A DNA stretch of 44,893 nucleotides from Rhodanobacteraceae bacterium (GCA_003142815.1 PLNP01000011.1:166953-211845), one strand, 5' to 3'. Positions 1 through 9,755 are shown, numbered from the stretch's first letter. Notes: generated by a model not told the origin, from the letters alone. Translations and numbers: made by a program.

Positions 1-1
1 C

Positions 2-1459
2 GGAGTGTTCGCAGTCGCGCCCGATCATCCCGAAGCGCTGCGCCTGCAGGCGACCCTGCATCATCTGCACGGCCGCCGCGACGAGGCGATCGCGTTGCTG
101 CGACGCGCGCTGAAGCAGCAGCCCGACGACGCACTGATCATCCATCATCTCGGTGCGAGCCTGCTGCAGGCCGGCGCGATGAGCGAGGCGCTGCCGCTGT
201 TGCGACGCGCGTGCGAGCTTGCGCCCGACCTCGGCGCGGCCTGGCTCAACCTCGGCACCGCGCTCGACATGGACGGAGATTTCGAAATGTCGCACGCGGC
301 GTTTCAACGTGCCGTGCAGTGCGATCCGCGCCACGTTCCGGCTCGAATAGCCTACGGAAACGGCCTGCGCGCGCTGGGCAGAATCGCCGACGCCGCCGCG
401 CAATATCGCCACGCGATCGAAATCAATCCCGACGCCGTCGGCGCCTGGGTCGCGCTGTCCGACCTCAAGACGGTGGCACTGGGCGTCGACGAGACCGTCG
501 CGCTGGAGACCCTGCATGGCAACCCCAAGCTTACCGAACGCGATCGCGCGATGGCTGGATTCGCGCTCGGCAAAGCGCTCGAAGATCAACAACGCTATGC
601 ACAAGCGCTGGGCGTGTTCAACGCCGCCAATGCGGTATGGCGACGAGAGTCTGGGTGGGATCGGGATGCTTTCACGCAGTTCGTCGACCGTGTGACCGAC
701 GCATTTCTTGTGCCCCGGACGTGCGCGGCCGAGCGCACGCTCGGCCACGAGATTATTTTCATCGCCAGCCTTCCGCGTTCCGGCTCCACGCTCACCGAAC
801 AGATCCTCGCCGCGCATTCGAAAGTCGAAGGCGGTGGTGAGCGGCGCGAGCTGGGCATCACCATCGAAGAAGAATCAAACCGCCGCCGGATCGCGTTCCC
901 GGAGTGGGTCGCGCACGCGACAGCGGACGATTGGGAACGGCTCGGACGGCGCTACCTGCAGCTGACCGCGCGCTGGCGGCAGCACAAGCCGAAGTCAACC
1001 GACAAGGCGCTTTCCAACTGGCTGTACCTCGGCGCTGCGCAGGCGATGTTGCCGGGCGCGCACTTCGTCAACAGCCGGCGCGACCCGCTTGAAACCGCGT
1101 GGTCGTGCTTCAAGCAGCTGTTCCTGCTGCCGCAGCCATTCGCCTACGATTTCGAGGACATCGGCGCCTACTGGCGCGACTACGATCGCCTGATGTGCTT
1201 CTGGCATGCGCATTATCCGGGCCGCATCTACACTCACCTCCACGAAGATCTGGTCGCCGATCCGGAAACGCAAATCCGGCGCATGCTGGATTTCTGCGGC
1301 CTGCCGTTCGAGCGCGCGTGCCTGCGCTCCCATCAGAGCGCGCGCGGCGTCGGAACGGCCAGCGCGGCGCAGGTACGGCAGCCCTTGCGCAGCGATACCG
1401 CGCGGGCCCATCACTACGGTGAATTGCTGGCGCCGTTGCGCCGCAGCCTGGGTCTATGA
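2..1459 (+). CDS. TPR-sulfotransferase, paralogue 1 (5' end outside window)
   Basis: This is a cytoplasmic-looking fusion of N-terminal tetratricopeptide repeats (about residues 1-160 of the visible part) and a C-terminal PAPS-dependent sulfotransferase domain. The 5'-phosphosulfate loop PRSGSTL lies near residue 257, and the 3'-phosphate-binding segment SRRDPLETAWSCFKQ near residue 357. STDKALSNW between them is also conserved in the three paralogues here. Such TPR-sulfotransferases are related to tyrosylprotein sulfotransferases and transfer sulfate from PAPS to a protein or glycan; the substrate is unknown. The frame is open to the left edge and the first visible start-like codon is a GTG at position 5, so the true start most likely lies outside. 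No signal peptide is visible. It lies 216 bases upstream of paralogue 2 on the same strand. Confidence 0.85.
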   Translation, partial: GVFAVAPDHPEALRLQATLHHLHGRRDEAIALLRRALKQQPDDALIIHHLGASLLQAGAMSEALPLLRRACELAPDLGAAWLNLGTALDMDGDFEMSHAAFQRAVQCDPRHVPARIAYGNGLRALGRIADAAAQYRHAIEINPDAVGAWVALSDLKTVALGVDETVALETLHGNPKLTERDRAMAGFALGKALEDQQRYAQALGVFNAANAVWRRESGWDRDAFTQFVDRVTDAFLVPRTCAAERTLGHEIIFIASLPRSGSTLTEQILAAHSKVEGGGERRELGITIEEESNRRRIAFPEWVAHATADDWERLGRRYLQLTARWRQHKPKSTDKALSNWLYLGAAQAMLPGAHFVNSRRDPLETAWSCFKQLFLLPQPFAYDFEDIGAYWRDYDRLMCFWHAHYPGRIYTHLHEDLVADPETQIRRMLDFCGLPFERACLRSHQSARGVGTASAAQVRQPLRSDTARAHHYGELLAPLRRSLGL

Positions 1460-1675
1460 GCAGCAGGTCGTTCTCCAACGCAGCGCGCAAACCACGGTGG
1501 CCGCACTCACGTGCGTTCCCACACCGCGTGAATCGAGTGGGCACAGCGAAGGCGCGATCGTTCCGGGCGAAGCGCCGCGCGCCCTCTTGCACTTCCGCAG
1601 GAGCGCTGCCAGCGCGACCACGCGCGCTACGGACGGGTCCGGACGTTGACTGAAGACACCGGGTCGAACCGATTC

Positions 1676-3256
1676 ATGGCGCCAAACCCACTCCCTCTGC
1701 GCGGCGCGCGTTTGCTGCGAAGAGCGGCCCAATGGGTTCGGCTCGGCGAGATCGGCGCTGCCGAGCGGGCAATTGCCGAGGCGCGCGCGCTGGCTCCGGA
1801 TCATCCACAGGTGCTGCGCGCCGAAGCCGCACTGCAGCTTCGTCAGCAGCGGCCGCTGCAAGCCGTGGCATCACTCGAGCGCGCCGCCGCGCTGGACCCC
1901 GCGGATGCCTCCCTGCAGGTGCAACTCGGACGGGCATTGCGCGATGCGGGAGATTTTGCGGCGGCGCTGGCGGCGCTGCAAAAGGCCTGCGAGCTTGCGC
2001 CCGACTTCGCCCCCGCCTGGTTCAATCTCGGCACACAGCTGTTCATGGCCACCCGCGCCGAAGAGGCACGCGCCGCGTTCGAGCGCGCCCACGCGCTCGC
2101 GCCAACCCATGTGCCGACCCTGCTGGGATTCGCGGAAACCTTGAAGACACTGGGATTCCCCGACCTTGCTGCCGAGCAGCTGCGCGCGGCGATCCGGCTC
2201 GATCCGAGCATGGCGCATGCGTGGCAATCCCTGACCAATCTGAAAACCATCGAACTCAGCGTCGCCGAGGTGAACCAGCTCGAACGCGTGTACCGGCACG
2301 CGGGGCTTGCCGACCCGGCACGCGCGATCGCGGGCTTTGCTCTCGGCACCGCGTTCGAACGCCAGCACCGCTATCCCGAGGCCCACTCGGTGTTCGTCGA
2401 CGCCAACGCGATGCAGCGACGCCGGATCGACTGGAACCCAGCGTGGTTCAGCAGCGTCATCGATGCCACTATCGAGGCGTTCTCGCCGCCGCAAACCGAA
2501 GCCGCCGATTGCGGCCTCGGCCGCGAGGTGATCTTTATCGTGAGCCTGCCACGTTCGGGCTCCACGCTGACCGAGCAGATTCTCGCTACTCACCCCGAAG
2601 TCGAAGGCGCCGACGAGCTACGCGAGCTGGCGATCGTGATCGAGGAAGAATCGCAGCGTCGCGGCGCCGGCTACCCCGATTGGGTCGCCGCGGCCACCCC
2701 GGCCGACTGGGAACGTCTCGGCCATCGCTATCTGGAACGCACGGCGAGCTGGCGTCGGAGCAAGCCGCGTTTCACCGACAAGGGTCTGTCCAACTGGCAG
2801 TTGATCGGAGCCGCACGCGCGATGCTGCCGGCCGCGAAGATCGTCCACTGCCGACGCGATCCGGTTGAAACCTGCTGGTCCTGCTTCAAGCAGTTGTTTC
2901 CGGTCGGGCAACCCTTCAGCTACGACCTCGGCGACATGGCGGCGTTCTGGCACGACTACGACCGCTTGATGCGCTTCTGGCGCGCCCGTTTTCCGGATCG
3001 ACTGCACGAACTGGACTACGCGGATCTGGTGGCGCACCCACAGGCGCAGATCTGCCGCCTGCTTGACTACTGCGAACTGCCCTTCGATCCTGCCTGCATG
3101 AACTTTCATCAGACCGATCGCAACGTGCGTACGCCCAGCGCCGCGCAGGTGCGCCAACCTTTACGCACCGATACCGCGCTGACCGGCCACTACGGGCAAT
3201 TGCTCGATCCGCTGCGCAGAGCCCTGCAGCCACACACGAGCATCGCTCTGCGATGA
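1676..3256 (+). CDS. TPR-sulfotransferase, paralogue 2
   Basis: Complete member of the same family, about 526 residues: TPR-like helices to about residue 190, then a sulfotransferase domain. The PAPS loop PRSGSTL is near residue 292, and CRRDPVETCWSCFKQLF is the 3'-phosphate segment. I chose the ATG at 1676 over a TTG at 1646 in the same frame because the extra ten residues look non-conserved; neither has a strong ribosome site. Its stop overlaps the start of paralogue 3 in an ATGA, so the two are probably translated together. The PAPS-binding segments are nearly identical across the cluster while the TPR parts differ more, which suggests divergence in partner or substrate recognition (inference). 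Confidence 0.85.
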   Translation: MAPNPLPLRGARLLRRAAQWVRLGEIGAAERAIAEARALAPDHPQVLRAEAALQLRQQRPLQAVASLERAAALDPADASLQVQLGRALRDAGDFAAALAALQKACELAPDFAPAWFNLGTQLFMATRAEEARAAFERAHALAPTHVPTLLGFAETLKTLGFPDLAAEQLRAAIRLDPSMAHAWQSLTNLKTIELSVAEVNQLERVYRHAGLADPARAIAGFALGTAFERQHRYPEAHSVFVDANAMQRRRIDWNPAWFSSVIDATIEAFSPPQTEAADCGLGREVIFIVSLPRSGSTLTEQILATHPEVEGADELRELAIVIEEESQRRGAGYPDWVAAATPADWERLGHRYLERTASWRRSKPRFTDKGLSNWQLIGAARAMLPAAKIVHCRRDPVETCWSCFKQLFPVGQPFSYDLGDMAAFWHDYDRLMRFWRARFPDRLHELDYADLVAHPQAQICRLLDYCELPFDPACMNFHQTDRNVRTPSAAQVRQPLRTDTALTGHYGQLLDPLRRALQPHTSIALR

Positions 3257-4722
3257 GCGCAGCCTCGGCAACACCGGATCGCCCCGCGGACGCCGACGCG
3301 GGGCGCCGAGCGAGCGCGGCGATTGCGGCTCTTCAGCACACGCTTGTGCAGCGTCCCGATGATGCACACGTTCATCACCAACTCGGTAACGCGCTGCTGC
3401 AAGCCGGCGATCGCGCAGGCGCCCTGGCCGCTCTGCAACGATGTTGCGCACTGGCTCCGCAATCCGCCGCCGCCTGGCTTGATCTGGGCCGCTGTCAGCT
3501 CGGTCACGGCGACACCGAGGACGCGCGTCTTGCGTTTGAACGCGCCGTCGCGCTGGCACCGGACGATGCGCGCGCCGGCGTGTTGCTCGCCGACGCGCTG
3601 ATTTTCCTTGGCCAGCCCGAGGCGGCCGCGCGCCGCTTGCGCGAGGTTCTCGCGCGCCATCCTGGCAGCGGTCCTGCCTGGTGGGGACTGGTCAACATCA
3701 AGACCCTGCGTGTCGCACCGGCGGAAGCGGCTGAACTCGAACGGCTGCAATGCAGCAGCGACGGCGAAGGGTCCGGCATCGACGGCATCGCGATGGGCTT
3801 TGCGCTCGGCAAGGTCCTGGAAGACGCGGCGCGCTACGAAGACGCCTGGCGGACTTTGATCGAGGCCAATGCGCGCATGCGCCGCCGCCTGCCCTGGGAC
3901 GCTGCGGATTTCGTCGCGCGCATCGATCACATGCTGGTCGCGTTTTCGGCTCCATTCGCGCGCGCCGAGCCGTCCAGCCTCGGCGCGGAAGTCATTTTCA
4001 TCGTCAGCCTGCCGCGCGCCGGTTCGACGCTGGCCGAACAGATCCTCGCCGCGCATCCCGACATCGAAGGCGCCAGCGAGTTGTCGGATCTTGGCGCCGT
4101 GATCCAGGAAGAGTCGCAGCGGCAGCGGCGCAGCTTTCCGGATTGGGTGAGCGATGCGACGCCGTCGGATTGGACCCGCATGGGCCGGCGCTACCTCGAG
4201 CGCACCGAACGCTGGCGTATGACGCGTCCGCGCTGCACCGACAAGATGCCGAACAACTGGCTCTATCTCGGCGCGGCGCTCGCGATGCTGCCCGGCGCGC
4301 ATGCGCTCGATTGCCGGCGCGACCCGGTTGAAACCGGCTGGTCGTGTTTCAAGCAGTTGTTCTCGAGCGGAGCGGTGTTTTCCTACGATCTCGCCGACAT
4401 CGCGACATACTGGAAAGCCTACGAGCGCACGCTGTCGCACTGGTCACGGCTGTTTCCGAAGCGGATCTTCAGACAGGATTACGAAGCGCTGCTGGCGCAG
4501 CCCGAAATCCGCATCCGCGCGCTGCTGGACTTCTGCGGCCTGCCGTTCGACGCGGCGTGTCTGCGCTTTCACGAAGCCACGCGGAGCGTGCGCACGGCAA
4601 GCGCCGCGCAGGTGCGGCAACCGCTGCGGCACGATACCGCGCTCGCCGCACGCTACGGCGCCCTGCTCGATCCGCTGCGTCAGGCTCTGGGTGCGGCGAG
4701 CGCAGGCGATAAACACGAATGA
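3253..4722 (+). CDS. TPR-sulfotransferase, paralogue 3
   Basis: Complete 489-residue paralogue starting at the ATG of an ATGA overlap with the previous gene. TPR-like repeats occupy about residues 20-150. The sulfotransferase domain follows, with PRAGSTL near residue 254 (Ala instead of Ser in the loop, as in paralogue 4) and CRRDPVETGWSCFKQLF near residue 355. No signal peptide or membrane segment is visible, so action in the cytosol on PAPS is expected. A 370-base non-coding gap follows before the secreted-protein gene. Family assignment is firm; the acceptor is not known. Confidence 0.85.
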   Translation: MSAASATPDRPADADAGRRASAAIAALQHTLVQRPDDAHVHHQLGNALLQAGDRAGALAALQRCCALAPQSAAAWLDLGRCQLGHGDTEDARLAFERAVALAPDDARAGVLLADALIFLGQPEAAARRLREVLARHPGSGPAWWGLVNIKTLRVAPAEAAELERLQCSSDGEGSGIDGIAMGFALGKVLEDAARYEDAWRTLIEANARMRRRLPWDAADFVARIDHMLVAFSAPFARAEPSSLGAEVIFIVSLPRAGSTLAEQILAAHPDIEGASELSDLGAVIQEESQRQRRSFPDWVSDATPSDWTRMGRRYLERTERWRMTRPRCTDKMPNNWLYLGAALAMLPGAHALDCRRDPVETGWSCFKQLFSSGAVFSYDLADIATYWKAYERTLSHWSRLFPKRIFRQDYEALLAQPEIRIRALLDFCGLPFDAACLRFHEATRSVRTASAAQVRQPLRHDTALAARYGALLDPLRQALGAASAGDKHE

Positions 4723-5092
4723 GTCCGCGCGATGAGTCCGCGTAAATGAGTAATGGATCACGCCGGTCGGCGGGAATGCCAGACGTGCCGGACGAGCGCG
4801 CTCCCCTTGCGTTTGCACCGTCGCTGCGAAGATACCTGCGTCGCCAGCCGCGCAGGTCCGCGAATCGTTGCAGCGCAGCACGGCGCGGGCTGCGTTGTAC
4901 GGTGCTCTGCCCGATGACTGGCGCGCCCTGTTGAAGACCGATCGCCCGGTTGATCGCGCAGACTGAACCGTGCAAAATCCGGTTGCGCGTCCGATGACTC
5001 ATCTGTTATGTTCAAGCCACTAGCAATCTTTTGCTTTTCGCCCGTCGCACTTGTTCTTTCTTTTCGCCCGTCGCACTTTTGGGGAGTACCTG
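4723..5092. other. Intergenic region upstream of secreted protein
   Basis: This 370-base gap holds no convincing gene. Near its right end is a 19-base direct repeat (listed separately), then GGGGAG at 5081-5086, a good ribosome site for the ATG at 5093. A TTGCGC and a TTATGT about 18 bases apart (about 4983-5012) could be a weak promoter, but this is only a resemblance. Confidence 0.4.
5034..5078 (+). repeat. 19-bp direct repeat pair upstream of secreted protein
   Basis: CTTTTCGCCCGTCGCACTT occurs exactly at 5034-5052 and again at 5060-5078, a period of 26 bases, immediately before the ribosome site of the gene at 5093. It may be a local duplication or a pair of binding sites; function unknown. 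Confidence 0.8.
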
Positions 5093-7957
5093 ATGATGAA
5101 TAGTAAGCTCTCTTTGCTTTCAGCCGCCGTATTGCTCGCCCTCGCCGGCACCACCGCCGGCGCGACCCAAGGCCAGCCGACACCCAAGGTTTCGGCGCCT
5201 GCCACGCACACGCGTGGAAACTTCACGCGCCCGCTGCTCCCGTACATGGTGCTCTACGATCAGTCGGGCGTCTCCTCGATCAATGTGACCTCGCAGGACT
5301 ACGGCGATTTCACGACCTATTCCTCGCAGCTCGCGGACGATTTCCTCGTGACCGATGCCGCGGGCTGGACGATCACCAGCGTGGTGGCCCAGGAAAACAG
5401 CTCTGCCGCAACCAACATCCCGGGCGCGTTGTTCAATGTGGATATCTTTCCGGACAGCGCCGGCTTGCCGGGCGCCGTCGCCGCGTGCACCTACAGCGGC
5501 CTGACGCCCAGCTGGGATGTCACCAATACGGTGGCGACCATTCCGCTCAGCCCTGCCTGCGTCCTCAACTCCGGAACCTACTGGCTATCGGCCGTGGTCG
5601 CACAGAACTTCTCATCGGGCGGTCAGTTTTTCGCGGGTCTGGAAGACCTCGGCTCGCAGTTCGCTGCGGGCCCGGTCTGGCAGAATCCGGCCGGCGCGTT
5701 CGGCGGCGGGTGTATGACCTGGACCCCGCTCGCGACCTGCTCGGACCTCAGCGCCACCGGATACACCGCGACCGATGCGATGCTGTTCCAGATCGTCGGT
5801 ACCGTCGGTGGTAGCACGGGCAGCATCAGCCTGATCGTCGGCCTCGCCGAGGACAACGGCAATCCGGCCCAGTGCGGCACATCAACCAACCTGTCGGCGA
5901 CCGTTGGCGACCAGATCAACTTCTGCTACACGGTCACCAACAATTCGCCGATCGCGCTGAACTACCAGTCGCTGGCCGACACCGTGGTCGGCGCCATCTT
6001 CACCAACATGCCGCAGACGATCCTGCCCGGCGCGAGCTTCCAGTACAACCGCATCGTCACCGCGGGCGCGACCGAGTCGCCGACATCGACGTGGACGGCA
6101 CAGGATACGCTGGCGGGCTACTCCAGCAGCGCCGGCGCCTACAACTTCGTCGACATCAGCTCAACGGGCACCGCGCTCAACCTCACCGACGACAGTTCCG
6201 CCGACGTCACGATGCCGTTCTCGTTCAACTTCTACGGCTCGACCTCGAACCAGGTCTGCATCAACAACAACGGCCACATCCGGTTCGCCATGGCCACCAG
6301 CTGTTCGGGCAACTACTCCAACGCGGCGCTGCCGTACAGCGGGTTCCCCGACCCGGTGTTCATGCCGTTCTGGGATGATCTCTATACCATGGGCAATGTG
6401 TATTACACCACGACCGGGGTGACACCGAACCGGCAGTTCATCGTCGAGTACCACAACAAGGACACGTTCGGCGGCATTGGGGTAGCCCCGGGCTATACGT
6501 TCGAAATGATCCTCAACGAAGTCGATAACTCGATCGATTTCGACTATGCGACCGTCACCTCCGGTGGCTCTCCCACGAACGACGGCGGCGTGTCGGCCAC
6601 GGTCGGTCTGCAGGGCAGCCCCACGGTGGCCAACCAGTACTCGTTCAACACCGCGTCACTGACCGACGGCCAGAACATCCACTGGATGCTCTCCTCGCCG
6701 ACCGTGTTCACGGACTCCAAGACCGTCACCCTGGATGTCGGTGCACCGATGATCTTCGTGATCCCGAATCCGCTGACCGACACGGCGCCGGCCGGCGGTT
6801 CGGTGACGACGCCGCTGTACCTCCTCAACACCGGCGACCGCGATCTGAACTGGAACCTGACCGAGGCTCTGCCGGCGTCGCACTTCCCGCCGGTGCCGGC
6901 CTTCACTGTGCCGTTCCATTCGCCGAAGGATTCCCACGCCGGTCCCGATCCGCACGCGCAGCATGCTGCGGGCTCGAAGGCGCATCCGCGCGTTCCGTTT
7001 GCCCCCGGCGCCGTTGCGACCTTCGCCGAGACGTTAAGCTCGTCCCCGTTGGCCTACGTCACCTTCGACGCCAGCGCGCCGGGCACGTTGACCCCGATCG
7101 CGACGTTCAGCAATATGTTCTTCGACGGCACGTTCGCGAACAACGACTTCACCCGCGAGTACGCCGCCGACTATCCGGCGGGCGATCTGTACACGATCGA
7201 CACGACCACCGGCGCGCAGGCACTGATCGGTAGCACCGGCACCCCGCCGGGCTCGGTCACGGGTATCCGTTGGGATTCAAGCACCGGCAATACGTATCTG
7301 ATGGCATCGACTTGCAGTGGCAGCACCTTGTACACGATGGATCTCAGCAGCGGCGCAACGACGCTGGTCGGCAGCTCGAGCGGCACCTGCATCATCGACA
7401 TCGCGATCGATCCGAGCGGGTTGATGTATGGCGTCGACATCGTCGCCGACACGCTGGTCGCGATCGACAAGACCACCGGTGCGGCGGCGTCGATCGGCTC
7501 GATCGGCTTCAATGCCAACTACGCGCAAGGGATGGACTTCGATGGCAGCACCGGCATTCTGTACTTGGCCGGTTACGACGGGGATACCCACACCGGCAAC
7601 ATGTATACGATCAACCTGACGACCGGCCTGGCAACCATAATCAGCCCGATCGGAGGAGGATCCGGCTTCGAAACGGATGCGGTCGCGATCGCGGCGGCTG
7701 GCGGACCTTGTTCAAGCCCGCAGGATATTCCGTGGCTGTCGGAAAGCCCGACCAGCGGCACCGCCGCTCCGGGTCTCTACTCGGCGGTCGATGTGACTAT
7801 GGACGCGACCGCTCTGACGCCGGGCCCGTACAGCGCCACGATCTGCGTCAACAGCAACGATCCGACCAATCGGACGATCGCGGTTCCCGTCACGTTCACC
7901 GTAACCACAGGGGTCGTGACCGATCGCATCTTTGCGGATGGTTTCGACGGACCGTAA
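5093..7957 (+). CDS. Large secreted multidomain protein with IFADGF C-terminal motif
   Basis: About 954 residues. I chose the ATG at 5093 (another ATG follows at 5096) because GGGGAG sits 6 bases upstream and the protein then begins with a classic signal peptide, cleaved near AGA-TQ. The mature part looks like stacked beta domains: an N-terminal domain of a type common in secreted bacterial proteins, a CARDB/DUF11-like segment (about residues 245-320), a nidogen-like stretch with INNNGHIRF, a HYDIN-like segment around TAPAGGSVTTPLYLLNTG, and a propeller-like region repeating LYTID..TG..IG units. The protein ends in VTDRIFADGFDGP. I recall similar IFxDGFE-type tails on many secreted Xanthomonadales proteins, which suggests a sorting or anchoring signal. 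No enzyme active site was recognised. It stands alone between the sulfotransferases and is followed by a terminator. Confidence 0.75.
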   Translation: MMNSKLSLLSAAVLLALAGTTAGATQGQPTPKVSAPATHTRGNFTRPLLPYMVLYDQSGVSSINVTSQDYGDFTTYSSQLADDFLVTDAAGWTITSVVAQENSSAATNIPGALFNVDIFPDSAGLPGAVAACTYSGLTPSWDVTNTVATIPLSPACVLNSGTYWLSAVVAQNFSSGGQFFAGLEDLGSQFAAGPVWQNPAGAFGGGCMTWTPLATCSDLSATGYTATDAMLFQIVGTVGGSTGSISLIVGLAEDNGNPAQCGTSTNLSATVGDQINFCYTVTNNSPIALNYQSLADTVVGAIFTNMPQTILPGASFQYNRIVTAGATESPTSTWTAQDTLAGYSSSAGAYNFVDISSTGTALNLTDDSSADVTMPFSFNFYGSTSNQVCINNNGHIRFAMATSCSGNYSNAALPYSGFPDPVFMPFWDDLYTMGNVYYTTTGVTPNRQFIVEYHNKDTFGGIGVAPGYTFEMILNEVDNSIDFDYATVTSGGSPTNDGGVSATVGLQGSPTVANQYSFNTASLTDGQNIHWMLSSPTVFTDSKTVTLDVGAPMIFVIPNPLTDTAPAGGSVTTPLYLLNTGDRDLNWNLTEALPASHFPPVPAFTVPFHSPKDSHAGPDPHAQHAAGSKAHPRVPFAPGAVATFAETLSSSPLAYVTFDASAPGTLTPIATFSNMFFDGTFANNDFTREYAADYPAGDLYTIDTTTGAQALIGSTGTPPGSVTGIRWDSSTGNTYLMASTCSGSTLYTMDLSSGATTLVGSSSGTCIIDIAIDPSGLMYGVDIVADTLVAIDKTTGAAASIGSIGFNANYAQGMDFDGSTGILYLAGYDGDTHTGNMYTINLTTGLATIISPIGGGSGFETDAVAIAAAGGPCSSPQDIPWLSESPTSGTAAPGLYSAVDVTMDATALTPGPYSATICVNSNDPTNRTIAVPVTFTVTTGVVTDRIFADGFDGP

Positions 7958-8001
7958 TCCAAGCAAGCGAACTCTTCGAGGCCCTTGGCCTGATCGACAT
8001 G

Positions 8002-8032
8002 GCGCCGCCCGTAAAGGGCGGCGCTTTTTTTT
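8002..8032 (+). terminator. Rho-independent terminator
   Basis: A perfect 9-bp stem (GCGCCGCCC / GGGCGGCGC) with a GTAAA loop is followed by eight T residues, 45 bases after the stop of the secreted-protein gene. It would end transcription of that gene and separate it from the convergent sulfotransferase gene. Confidence 0.93.
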
Positions 8033-8135
8033 GTGCCCACGATGGCGCTTATTACCGCGATCGCGACACGCGTTGCCAATAGCCTGGACGGTGGTGCAGA
8101 AGAGTCGGCGCGCTACGCAGTGCGGCCGGCGGCAG

Positions 8136-9755
8136 TTACCCTGCCCTGACTGCGTTCGCCACCAGCGCGCGCCGCAACGGGTCCAGTAATTCGCGATAGC
8201 ACGCGCTGCGCGCAGTGTCGCGACGCAGAGGTTCGCGCACCTGCGCGGCGCTGGCCGTGCGGATACTGCGTTCGCTCTGATGGAAGTTGAGGCAGAGCGG
8301 GTCAAACGGCAGATCACAGAAATCGAGAAGCGCACGAATTTCGCGCTCCGGATCGGCCAGCAGGTCTTCGTAGATCTGGTCGCGGATACGCTGCGGGTCG
8401 CGTGCGCACCAGAAACGCATGCTCCGATCGTAGTCGCGCCAGTAGGCTCCCAGTTCCTCGAAATCATAAGCGAACAATTGCCGCCCGGGTCCGAACAGTT
8501 GCTTGAAGCAGGACCAGCAGGTCTCGACCGGATCGCGGCGACAGTTGACAATCCTGGCGCCGGGCAGCATCGCGCGAATCGCCACGATGAACAGCCAGTT
8601 GTCGGGCATCTTGTCGGTCATGCGCGGACGACTCGTGCGCCAGCGGGCGGTACGTTGCAGATAACGATGGCCCAGACGCCGCCAGTCATCCGCAGTCGCT
8701 TTTGCTATCCAGTGAGGAAACGGTTCGCCGCGCACATTCGATTCTTCTTCGATGACCGAGGTCAGGTCGGGCAATTCGCTGGCGCCTTCCACTTCGGGAT
8801 GTGCCGCCAGGATTTGCTCGGTCAAGGTGGATCCCGCGCGCGGCAGGCTGACCACGAAAATGACCTCGCGACCGCGTGTTGCGTCGCCGGAAACCGGTTC
8901 GGTTGCCGCCGCCATGATCGCGTCGACATGACGGCTGAAAGCAGCCGCATTCCACGGTATGCGTCGACGTTGCGCGGCGTTGGCGCGGCTGAAAACACGC
9001 AGTGCCTCGTCATACCGTCCCTCATCCTCGCAAGCCTTGCCCAGCGCGAATTCCCCATCAATGCGATCTTCGATCGCGATGCGCGGATCGTTCGTGATGC
9101 GCTCCAACAACGCTATTTCTTCGACACTGAAGCGCACCGTCTTCATATCCGCAAGTCCGAGCCATGCCCGCATCGCGCGTGAATCCAGCGCGATCGCATG
9201 TCGGTATTGGGTCGCAGCGTCCTCTACCTGCCCAAGCGCTGTAAGTACACCGGCCAGGGCGATGCGCGCACGCACGTGGTCCGGAGCAATCTCCACCGCG
9301 CGCTGCAAAGCAGCCTGCGCTTCGCCCACGTATCCCTGATCGTGAAGCAGCGTACCCAGATTGAACCAGTTGGCTGCATGCGTGGGCAGCAGCGCGCAAG
9401 CGCGCCGAAACGCATCCAGCGCGCCGGCCAGATCACCGGTTTTCGCCAACACGCTGGCAATACCGCTCACTATCAGGGCGTCCTCCGGCCATCCATCGAG
9501 CGCTCGTTGAAACACGGCCAACGCCTCGCCGCTGCGCCCGCGTCGCTGCAACGCTATGCCTTGCAGACGCAGCACTTCCGGGTGGTTGGGTGCCAACGCG
9601 CTGACGGCTGCCAGGGTTTGCTCGGCCGCTTCAAGGTTGTGTTGATCGAGATGGCGTGCCGCCTGCTGCAGCAGGGTCAGCGCGCGCGCAGTCAAACCGT
9701 GACCGCGTTCGGAAAGTGCGCGTTGGCGAACGGAACTGCCCAAGGGTTTTGCCAT
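8136..9755 (-). CDS. TPR-sulfotransferase, paralogue 4
   Basis: Fourth family member, on the opposite strand and convergent with the secreted-protein gene. TPR-like repeats cover about residues 20-210; the sulfotransferase domain has PRAGSTLTEQ near residue 305 and CRRDPVETCWSCFKQLF further on. I chose the ATG at 9755; an in-frame TTG at 9791 would add 12 residues. With the ATG the protein is about 539 residues, close to paralogue 2. The loop residue is Ala, as in paralogue 3. The arrangement (three copies one way, one the other, around a secreted protein) implies duplication with inversion. The substrate is unknown. Confidence 0.85.
   Translation of the reverse strand: MAKPLGSSVRQRALSERGHGLTARALTLLQQAARHLDQHNLEAAEQTLAAVSALAPNHPEVLRLQGIALQRRGRSGEALAVFQRALDGWPEDALIVSGIASVLAKTGDLAGALDAFRRACALLPTHAANWFNLGTLLHDQGYVGEAQAALQRAVEIAPDHVRARIALAGVLTALGQVEDAATQYRHAIALDSRAMRAWLGLADMKTVRFSVEEIALLERITNDPRIAIEDRIDGEFALGKACEDEGRYDEALRVFSRANAAQRRRIPWNAAAFSRHVDAIMAAATEPVSGDATRGREVIFVVSLPRAGSTLTEQILAAHPEVEGASELPDLTSVIEEESNVRGEPFPHWIAKATADDWRRLGHRYLQRTARWRTSRPRMTDKMPDNWLFIVAIRAMLPGARIVNCRRDPVETCWSCFKQLFGPGRQLFAYDFEELGAYWRDYDRSMRFWCARDPQRIRDQIYEDLLADPEREIRALLDFCDLPFDPLCLNFHQSERSIRTASAAQVREPLRRDTARSACYRELLDPLRRALVANAVRAG

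Noticed and set aside
3190-4440. Minus-strand frame of about 416 codons inside sulfotransferase paralogue 3
   Set aside because: Mirror of the conserved sulfotransferase sequence; similar shadows occur in the other paralogues.
4746-4934. Short plus-strand gene of about 62 codons after sulfotransferase 3
   Set aside because: No ribosome site, Arg-rich composition, no motif; reads as chance frame in GC-rich DNA.
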